NCBI GenBank assembly: GCA_023429365.1
Contig: JAEYVW010000048.1
Coordinates: forward strand, 1 to 11,494
Direction of reading: 5' to 3'
Length of the DNA stretch: 11,494 nt
DNA from: Bacteroidota bacterium
GTDB lineage: Bacteria > Bacteroidota > Bacteroidia > Chitinophagales > Chitinophagaceae
Below the pieces are notes generated by a model that saw nothing but the letters and a program-made list of their open reading frames with translations, made no database searches and was not told where the DNA came from. Position 1 is the first letter of the stretch; each line of letters starts with the position of its first letter. The translations under genes were made by a program, and so were the position numbers. Positions 6,576-11,494 of this stretch are shown piece by piece.

Positions 6576-8135
6576 TTAGTGTGCGGAGATTGTTTCCACA
6601 TCCGGGATCCCTTGCAGGTGAAGCTCTATATGCTTGTGACGGGCTTTGGTTTTAAATTCATTGATGATCTCTACTACATCATAGTCGATATAGACGCTAT
6701 GCGATCCTTCAATATGTACTACAGAATAATCCGGTATTTTCTCCAGTTCATCCTTGATCCGTTTCTTGTTGATAAAACTAACATTGATCGCCAGCCTGAA
6801 ATAGTAATGAGTGATAGAACCCTCCTTGCGGGTTTGTAAAGTATAACCAGCTTTATAGGTATTCTTAAAGATGAAATAACCGGCATATGCTACTCCTATG
6901 CCAACTCCGATCAGCAGGTCGGTGAAAAGGATTGCAATGGTGGTCACAATAAACGGGAGGAATTGCTCGCGCCCCAGCTTATAAACCGCCTTGATCATTT
7001 TTGGTTTCGCGAGGTTATAACCCGTTCTGATTAGTATCACCGAGAGGATACAATAGGGGATAAGGTTGAGTATCGATGACGCGAAGAACGCAAAGATGAA
7101 AATCCAGATGCCATGAAATATCGCGGAGAATTTTGTCCTTGCACCGGCTTCCGCATTGGCTGAGCTACGGACGATAACAGCTGAAATGGGTAAGCCGCCG
7201 ATCAGTCCGCTGAAGAAATTGCCAGTGCCCTGTGCGACCAGTTCCCGGTTTTGAGGTGTGATCCGGTTATAAGGATCCAGTTTATCTACAGCTTCGATAC
7301 TCAGCAGTGTTTCCAGTGAAGCTACAAGGCAGATCACGATCCCTGTTTTCCAGGTAGCCGCATTCGAAAACAAAGAGTTGAAATCGGCGAACCTGATTTC
7401 TCCAAACATATCGGAAGATACATTTACAAACTGGGAGGGTTTCAGGGCCAGGGAAGGAATATAGTTTTTAAACAGCAATGCCAGCAATACACCAAATATG
7501 ACCACCACGAAAGATGTGGGAAGAAATGATAATTTCCTGGCCAGTGTTTTCTTCCATACGATCAGCAGCAACAGGGAGGTAATGGCAATGACCACCGCTC
7601 CTGGGGATATGGAATGATAAAGGTTTTTGACATGGCTGAAGCCGTGGTTAAATGAGATGACATTGAACAATTCTCTTGTCCAGAAATCCGGTTCATCGTA
7701 ACCCAGCAAAAATGGGATTTGTTTTGAGATTAGCAGGATGCCGATTGCAGCCAGCATACCCTTGATAACGGCCGATGGAATAAAATGCGTGAAGCCCCCA
7801 AGTTTGAAAACACCGAGTAAGATTTGAAGCAAACCAGAGATGGCGATAGCTATAAAAAGTAATTCAATACTCCCTAACTCAGTCACAGCCGCTGCACATA
7901 TCGCTGTAAGCCCGGCCGCAGGTCCGCTTACGCTAATATGTGATTTGCTGATGATGGCTACTATTACGCCACCCAGGATACCCGCCATAAGTCCGGAGTA
8001 AACCGGCGCGTTGGAGGCGAGTGCAATGCCGAGACAAAGTGGAAGAGCTACAAAAAATACTGTGATACTTGCCTTGAAATCGTGTTTCAGAAAGGAAAGA
8101 AAATAAAACCGGGCTCTGCGGTTAACGCTGCTCAT
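6576..8135 (-). CDS. SulP-family (SLC26-like) inorganic anion transporter with C-terminal STAS domain
   Basis: An inner-membrane transporter of 519 residues. The transmembrane core starts with ALPLCLGIALASNAPVYSGL (about 30-49) and SGPAAGLTAI (70-79), the anion-site region of SulP proteins. SLETLLSIEAVDKLDP and GGLPISAVIVRSSANAEAGA mark the second half of the inverted repeat. After about residue 430 comes a short cytoplasmic STAS-like domain (NVSFINKKRIKDELEKIP, VVHIEGSHSVYIDYDVVEII, HIELHLQGIP). This family carries sulfate, bicarbonate or dicarboxylates. No sulfate-assimilation or carbonic-anhydrase gene lies in the window, so the substrate cannot be chosen. The ATG at 8135 is 18 bases after the stop of the membrane Fe-S gene on the same strand, so the two are probably co-transcribed. 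Confidence 0.93.
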   Translation of the reverse strand: MSSVNRRARFYFLSFLKHDFKASITVFFVALPLCLGIALASNAPVYSGLMAGILGGVIVAIISKSHISVSGPAAGLTAICAAAVTELGSIELLFIAIAISGLLQILLGVFKLGGFTHFIPSAVIKGMLAAIGILLISKQIPFLLGYDEPDFWTRELFNVISFNHGFSHVKNLYHSISPGAVVIAITSLLLLIVWKKTLARKLSFLPTSFVVVIFGVLLALLFKNYIPSLALKPSQFVNVSSDMFGEIRFADFNSLFSNAATWKTGIVICLVASLETLLSIEAVDKLDPYNRITPQNRELVAQGTGNFFSGLIGGLPISAVIVRSSANAEAGARTKFSAIFHGIWIFIFAFFASSILNLIPYCILSVILIRTGYNLAKPKMIKAVYKLGREQFLPFIVTTIAILFTDLLIGVGIGVAYAGYFIFKNTYKAGYTLQTRKEGSITHYYFRLAINVSFINKKRIKDELEKIPDYSVVHIEGSHSVYIDYDVVEIINEFKTKARHKHIELHLQGIPDVETISAH

Positions 8136-8153
8136 AGTAAAGAAAGTGGTTGT

Positions 8154-9479
8154 TTATACCTCACTGGTCCATCGGTCTCTTTCATCGGGGCTGAATTTCC
8201 AGGGTGCAAAATTATTCTCAATATTGCTAAACATCGTGGCCCATTCGGGAGGGGTATTACTTTCTTCCATCACCAGGTAGCGGCGCAACTGCAGGATGAT
8301 ATCCAGCGGGTTGATGCTAACCGGGCATTCCTGTACACAGGCATTGCAACTGGTGCATGCCCTCAGCTCTTCTTCGGAAATATAGTCATGGAGCAAAGCT
8401 TTTCCATCGTCCTTGTACTCCTTGTTCTTATTGATATTCCTGCCCATTTCTTCCGCCCTGTCGCGGGTATCCATCATGATCTTTCTTGGCGATAATAATT
8501 TGCCCGTGATATTCGCAGGACAGGCAGCGGTACAGCGCCCGCATTCGGTGCAGCTGTAGGCGTCCAGCAGATTTTTCCAACTCAGGTCAGTTACGTCCTT
8601 CGCGCCGAATTTTTTTGGAGCTTCCACATTTTCACCTGCAGCAGGCGCCAGCTCGGGTTGCATGGCGTACAATACTTCATTTTGGATGTCGGGCATATTC
8701 TCCATTTTGCCCATGGGTTCGAGACGTCCATAATAAGCATTGGGAAAAGCGAGTAAGATATGCAGGTGTTTTGAGTAAGGCAGGTAATTCAGGAATGCGT
8801 AAATACCCACAATGTGTAACCACCAGCAGGCACGTTCCACCATGACCAGCCCATTATTACTCAATCCATCCAACACGGGATGCAGGTACTGCGAAAAAAT
8901 GAAATTGTCGGTAGGATGCGCCGCATAATGATCCGCGCCTCTTGACTGCAGCAAGGTATCGCTGGCGTTGAGCGTCAAAAATAAAGTCATCAGTACGATC
9001 TCGGTGATCAGGATATAGTTTGCATCACTGCGTGGCCAGCCGTCGAGATCACCATGAATAAATCTCTTTAGCTTCAGAATATTCCTGCGAATCAGAAATA
9101 CCAGGCATCCCAGCAATACCAGGACGGCCAGCACTTCAAACGCGTTGATCAGGAAACTGTAAAACCCACCCAGGGGTTGTGCAAACAGGCGGTGTGTGCC
9201 CAGGAGACCATCCAGCACTATTTCGAGTACTTCAATATTAATAATTATAAAACCCGCGTAGACAAAAAAATGCAATACGGCCACCAATGGGTACCGAAAC
9301 ATTTTCTTTTGTCCAAATGCAAGTAATAAAACATTCTTCCATCGGCGGGAAGGTTGATCGGAAATGTCTTCGTTGCGACCCAGCCTGATGTTCCTGAGTA
9401 TTTCCCTTGACTTTTTAGTAAAAAGAGCAATTGCTACCACAGAGACAAGGAGAAATAAAATTTGTTGCGCTAATTGCAT
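8154..9479 (-). CDS. Membrane (Fe-S)-binding protein: NarI/HdrE-like membrane half fused to 2x[4Fe-4S] HdrC-like half
   Basis: A 441-residue fusion. The N-terminal 240 residues contain about five hydrophobic segments with histidines such as VLHFFVYAGF and WWLHIVGIYAFL that could ligate heme b, as in NarI/HdrE. The C-terminal half has two ferredoxin motifs, CTECGRCTAACP (C310, C313, C316, C320) and CTSCNACVQECP (C375, C378, C381, C385), binding two [4Fe-4S] clusters. Such proteins pass electrons between the quinone pool and a CCG subunit; the CCG protein at 3248-4027 is the obvious partner though it is not adjacent. The ATG at 9479 is chosen; the frame extends five codons to a TTG at 9494. The next gene on the strand is SulP. 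The gene is divergent from the phosphoribosyltransferase, with 59 bases between their starts. Physiological donor and acceptor are unknown. Confidence 0.9.
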   Translation of the reverse strand: MQLAQQILFLLVSVVAIALFTKKSREILRNIRLGRNEDISDQPSRRWKNVLLLAFGQKKMFRYPLVAVLHFFVYAGFIIINIEVLEIVLDGLLGTHRLFAQPLGGFYSFLINAFEVLAVLVLLGCLVFLIRRNILKLKRFIHGDLDGWPRSDANYILITEIVLMTLFLTLNASDTLLQSRGADHYAAHPTDNFIFSQYLHPVLDGLSNNGLVMVERACWWLHIVGIYAFLNYLPYSKHLHILLAFPNAYYGRLEPMGKMENMPDIQNEVLYAMQPELAPAAGENVEAPKKFGAKDVTDLSWKNLLDAYSCTECGRCTAACPANITGKLLSPRKIMMDTRDRAEEMGRNINKNKEYKDDGKALLHDYISEEELRACTSCNACVQECPVSINPLDIILQLRRYLVMEESNTPPEWATMFSNIENNFAPWKFSPDERDRWTSEV

Positions 9480-9538
9480 GGTGTTTGAATACAATCGCTA
9501 ATTTACGGGTTGTATTTTAAATGTATCAAATTGAGTGT

Positions 9539-10042
9539 ATGACCAGCACGGAAAAGAATTATATCATGAATGAGGCGGTAGCTGAACAAAAGATGCGCAG
9601 GATGGCCCTGGAGATCGTCGAAAATAACTATGACGAAAAAGAACTGGTGCTGGCTGGTATACGCGACAATGGGACTATTGTAGCGCGTACAATTCAAAAA
9701 ATGATCCGGGAGTTGTCTTCTATCACGACAAAACTCATCACCATCTCCCTGGATAAGCGGCAGCCGAAAGACATCGAATTGAGTGAGCAATTGGATTTTA
9801 CCGGTAAGGTTATTATTGTAATAGATGATGTCGCCAATAGTGGTAAAACTTTGTTGTATGCCCTGAAACCTTTCCTGGAATTCCAACCCAAAAAAATCCA
9901 GTCGCTCGTGCTGGTAGAACGAAGCCATAATAGTTTCCCTGTTCACTCCGATTATGCGGGGCTCTCTATCGCTACCACTTTACAGGATCATATCTACGTT
10001 CAGGTGGATGGCGAAACTATCCGGGGCGCTTATATGGAGTAA
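9539..10042 (+). CDS. PyrR-like phosphoribosyltransferase
   Basis: A 167-residue type I PRTase-fold protein. The PRPP loop is VIIVIDDVANSGKT (91-104), with the two acidic residues D96-D97 followed by the N-S-G-K-T pyrophosphate turn. Upstream, VLAGIRDNGTIVAR (37-50) matches the PyrR segment 'LVGI.TRG..LA', and the C-terminal part (LVLVERSHNSFPVHSDYAGLS, then IYVQVDGE) follows PyrR closely. PyrR proteins act as uracil phosphoribosyltransferases and, in Firmicutes, as attenuators that bind pyr mRNA; no pyrimidine gene or attenuator is seen here, so the role is open. The ATG at 9539 is preferred over an in-frame ATG at 9521 because the family-like sequence (MTSTEKNYIMNEAVAEQKMRR) starts there. 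The gene stands alone. Confidence 0.85.
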   Translation: MTSTEKNYIMNEAVAEQKMRRMALEIVENNYDEKELVLAGIRDNGTIVARTIQKMIRELSSITTKLITISLDKRQPKDIELSEQLDFTGKVIIVIDDVANSGKTLLYALKPFLEFQPKKIQSLVLVERSHNSFPVHSDYAGLSIATTLQDHIYVQVDGETIRGAYME

Positions 10043-10090
10043 ATCTTCATTAAATCAACGCAGGTTTTTATGTTGTTGGTAGGTTGTAAC

Positions 10091-10140
10091 ATGCCATCTG
10101 GCATCTCACGTGTTTACTTCGTCGACCTGACGTGATCAGG
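10091..10140. repeat. Cluster of short inverted repeats upstream of the LytTR regulator
   Basis: Within the 149-base gap between the phosphoribosyltransferase and the regulator there are three perfect inverted repeats: atgcca-tc-tggcat (10091-10104), tcacgt-N18-acgtga (10106-10111 with 10130-10135) and cctga-N5-tcagg (10126-10140). None is followed by a T-run, so a terminator is unlikely. They may be operators for the downstream regulator or an RNA structure. The rest of the gap shows no open reading frame. Confidence 0.4.
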
Positions 10141-10160
10141 CAGTTTTTGTGACCCTTGCG

Positions 10161-10191
10161 TTCGTTAATTTTAGGAGGGCAAACCGTTGAT
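10161..10191 (+). promoter_or_regulatory. Putative LytTR-type binding site (two half-sites, 13-bp spacer) at the regulator's own start
   Basis: The half-site consensus known for AlgR/AgrA/LytR proteins is [TA][AC][CA]GTTN[AG][TG], in direct pairs 12-13 bp apart. ACCGTTGAT at 10183-10191 matches it fully and TTCGTTAAT at 10161-10169 has one mismatch; the spacer is exactly 13 bp. The pair overlaps a -7-like TAATTTTA (10166-10173) and ends at the ATG. AGGAGGG (10173-10179) lies between, 12 bases before the ATG, rather far for a Shine-Dalgarno. Bound regulator would cover its own promoter and start, which suggests negative autoregulation. This is inference from a match by eye. Confidence 0.4.
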
Positions 10192-10938
10192 ATGATCAAA
10201 ACATTAATTATAGAAGATGAAAAAATTATAGCGGAACAGTTTCGGAATTTGCTCAAGCGGGCTTCTACGGAAACGGAGATCGTTGGAACATTGTCGACCG
10301 TGAAAGAAAGCGTGGCTTATTTCTCCCAAAATGAATCTCCGGACCTGGTCTTTTCTGATGTTCAACTTGCCGATGGTCTTTCTTTCGATATTTTCAACCA
10401 GGTGCCTGTAAAATGCCCCGTGGTATTTGTAACAGGGTTCGACCAGTTTATCATGAATGCCTTTGAATATAACGGCATTGACTACCTGCTGAAGCCCGTC
10501 GATGAAAGGGACCTTGGTAAAACACTGGCGAAGTACAGAACACTGGAAAAACATTTTACACAACACGCTTTTATCCGTTCGATCACGGGTCGTCGCAAAA
10601 CCCGGCTGCTGGTGAGCAAGGGCACAGAAACCGTCCCATTAAAAATGGAGGACGTGGCACTCATATACACGGAGAACAAAATTGTATATGTAGTAGATAA
10701 AGATGGAAGGAAATATATGCTCGACAGGTATCTTGCTGAACTCGAAAAGGAACTGGACCCCACGATTTTTTTTAGAGTAAACCGCCAGTATATTGTCAAT
10801 ATCGCATTTATTAAAAGTTATAAGACCTACGAAAAGGTAAAGTTGCTTATCGATCTTTCGATGCCGGACCTGAATCATCGTATAATTATCAGCCAGGAAA
10901 TGGCGCCTGATTTTAGAAGATGGATTAGTGGGTTGTAA
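10192..10938 (+). CDS. LytTR-family response regulator (REC-LytTR)
   Basis: A 248-residue DNA-binding response regulator. Residues 1-120 are the receiver: acidic pocket E8-D9-E10 (LIIEDEK), phosphoacceptor D56 (LVFSDVQLADG), T81 (VVFVTGFDQF) and K101 (DYLLKPVDE), all present, so phosphorylation should work. Residues about 133-248 form the LytTR domain, with ALIYTENKIVYVV (156-168) and the hallmark FFRVNRQYIVNIAFI (193-207). The ATG at 10192 starts the conserved first strand; a TTG 12 codons upstream is rejected. No histidine kinase lies on either side within the window, so it is an orphan here. The downstream gene is convergent. Confidence 0.95.
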   Translation: MIKTLIIEDEKIIAEQFRNLLKRASTETEIVGTLSTVKESVAYFSQNESPDLVFSDVQLADGLSFDIFNQVPVKCPVVFVTGFDQFIMNAFEYNGIDYLLKPVDERDLGKTLAKYRTLEKHFTQHAFIRSITGRRKTRLLVSKGTETVPLKMEDVALIYTENKIVYVVDKDGRKYMLDRYLAELEKELDPTIFFRVNRQYIVNIAFIKSYKTYEKVKLLIDLSMPDLNHRIIISQEMAPDFRRWISGL

Positions 10939-10941
10939 ACC

Positions 10942-10974
10942 GGATGCTGGATGCTGGATGCGTGATGCTGGATT
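10942..10974 (+). repeat. Heptamer tandem repeat (GGATGCT, about 4.7 copies)
   Basis: Consecutive units are GGATGCT, GGATGCT, GGATGCG, TGATGCT and a partial GGATT. It fills the gap between the response-regulator stop (10938) and the stop of the convergent DUF2279-like gene (10977). It resembles heptamer short tandem repeats scattered between genes in some bacteria. It has no palindrome and is not a terminator. Confidence 0.8.
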
Positions 10975-10976
10975 AC

Positions 10977-11494
10977 TTAGAAGTAAAAAGCGTAGGCTTT
11001 TAGTTTGCCTTTGCTGTTGATCATGAGGGCAGGGGCGGGACATTTAAACGCATTGAGAAGGGCAAAGCTGGTTTTTAGAAACCGGCTCTTTGTTTTTATT
11101 TTGGTAAAATCAATATCGGGAGCAAGATAAAACTGTCGCGTACGGGCAATATCGTGCCGCGCAATGTCATTACCCGCTCCATCTTTCCATTCATTCTTAA
11201 AGCCACCAAACATCCCGTCGGCGCCATAGCCAACGGAAACATTCAGCCAGGGTGGGAGAGAGGATTCCGGCAAAAAGGATTTGAGATTGAAAGAAAGCCA
11301 GTATGTCTGTGCGTTGTAATCTTTTAGCATCCGCTCATAAAAGCCGTCTCCATACAAGTCATCGGCCCTTTGTTCAAGCATGGGGTCATCGTACGATTTA
11401 CGGTGGAATGAAAACTTGAACTGTATGCGTTGCTCGTTCCAAAGAAACTCCTGCCCCATGAACATCCCTGATCCAAACAAGTTCGCCCCGATAT
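10977..11494 (-). CDS. DUF2279-like (YfiM-type) predicted envelope protein, 5' end outside window
   Basis: The C-terminal 172 residues of a protein whose reading frame stays open to the window edge (I-G-A-N-L-F-G before the first visible methionine). Features recalled for DUF2279 are NLFGSGMFMGQEFLW near the visible start, an aromatic-rich FHRKSYDDP segment, YWLSFNLKSFLP, PPWLNVSVGYGADGMFGG and a C-terminal FYLAPDIDFTKIKTKSRFLK. These suggest a periplasmic or outer-membrane-associated protein; the signal peptide would lie upstream of the window. No enzymatic motif is seen. The gene ends at TAA just after the heptamer repeat and is convergent to the response regulator. Family assignment is from memory of the pattern and the function is unknown. 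Confidence 0.75.
   Translation of the reverse strand, partial: IGANLFGSGMFMGQEFLWNEQRIQFKFSFHRKSYDDPMLEQRADDLYGDGFYERMLKDYNAQTYWLSFNLKSFLPESSLPPWLNVSVGYGADGMFGGFKNEWKDGAGNDIARHDIARTRQFYLAPDIDFTKIKTKSRFLKTSFALLNAFKCPAPALMINSKGKLKAYAFYF

Noticed and set aside
4096..8135. The block between the two Fe-S genes as a mobile island
   Set aside because: No transposase, flanking direct repeats or obvious base-composition change can be seen by eye; simple rearrangement explains it as well.
9480..9538. Pyrimidine attenuator or riboswitch before the PyrR-like gene
   Set aside because: The divergent gap is only 59 bases and shows no terminator/antiterminator pairing.
9503..9946. 147-codon frame on the minus strand opposite the phosphoribosyltransferase
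   Set aside because: It overlaps a clear PRTase gene almost completely and its sequence has no family resemblance.
10639..11043. 134-codon minus-strand frame across the heptamer repeat
   Set aside because: It is generated by the repeat (reading SNPASRIQHPASG) and the reverse of the LytTR gene; not a plausible protein.

Overview
The window reads as ordinary chromosomal DNA from a member of the Bacteroidota, most likely the Chitinophagaceae or a close relative. The evidence is protein character (MiaB next to a sensor-less sigma-54 activator, a membrane Fe-S/CCG redox pair, a small protein usually mislabelled 'ABC transporter ATPase', a LytTR response regulator, a DUF2279-type protein), promoter elements of the Bacteroidota form TAnnTTTG, and weak or absent Shine-Dalgarno sequences. 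There is no transposase, integrase, phage gene, CRISPR array or rRNA, and no gene-free stretch over 300 bases (the longest is about 150, at 10043-10191).

Layout. Bases 1-4596 are all on the minus strand. In transcription order they hold a small membrane protein (4596-4096), a two-domain CCG Fe-S protein (4027-3248), the 171-aa misnamed protein (3144-2629), tRNA-Gly(CCC) (2606-2534), miaB (2406-973) and the 5' part of a sigma-54 activator (949 to beyond base 1). Bases 4683-6558 run on the plus strand: an ATP-grasp enzyme, then a LysE-type exporter. Convergent to these are a SulP anion transporter (8135-6576) and, just upstream of it in the same transcription unit, a membrane 2x[4Fe-4S] protein (9479-8154). 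A PyrR-like phosphoribosyltransferase (9539-10042) and a LytTR response regulator (10192-10938) follow on the plus strand. The right edge holds the 3' part of a DUF2279-like gene on the minus strand, separated from the regulator by a short heptamer tandem repeat.

How the genes fit together. The membrane Fe-S protein and the soluble CCG protein look like two subunits of one heterodisulfide-reductase-like membrane electron-transfer module, but here they are about 4.1 kb apart, with SulP, LysE, ATP-grasp and a small membrane protein gene between them. The ATP-grasp/LysE pair could form a make-and-export unit for an amino-acid conjugate; that is inference. The response regulator has no kinase beside it, and two sequences resembling LytTR half-sites lie 13 bp apart directly before its start codon, suggesting autoregulation.

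I did not find a clearly new system. The best leads are the possible LytTR autoregulatory site, the palindrome over the expected -33 region of the miaB promoter, the ATP-grasp/LysE pair and the split redox module. Start codons were moved inward from the longest frame for miaB, the membrane Fe-S protein, LysE, the phosphoribosyltransferase and the response regulator, because the longer frames begin with TTG (or, for the phosphoribosyltransferase, an upstream ATG) and add residues that do not look like the family.
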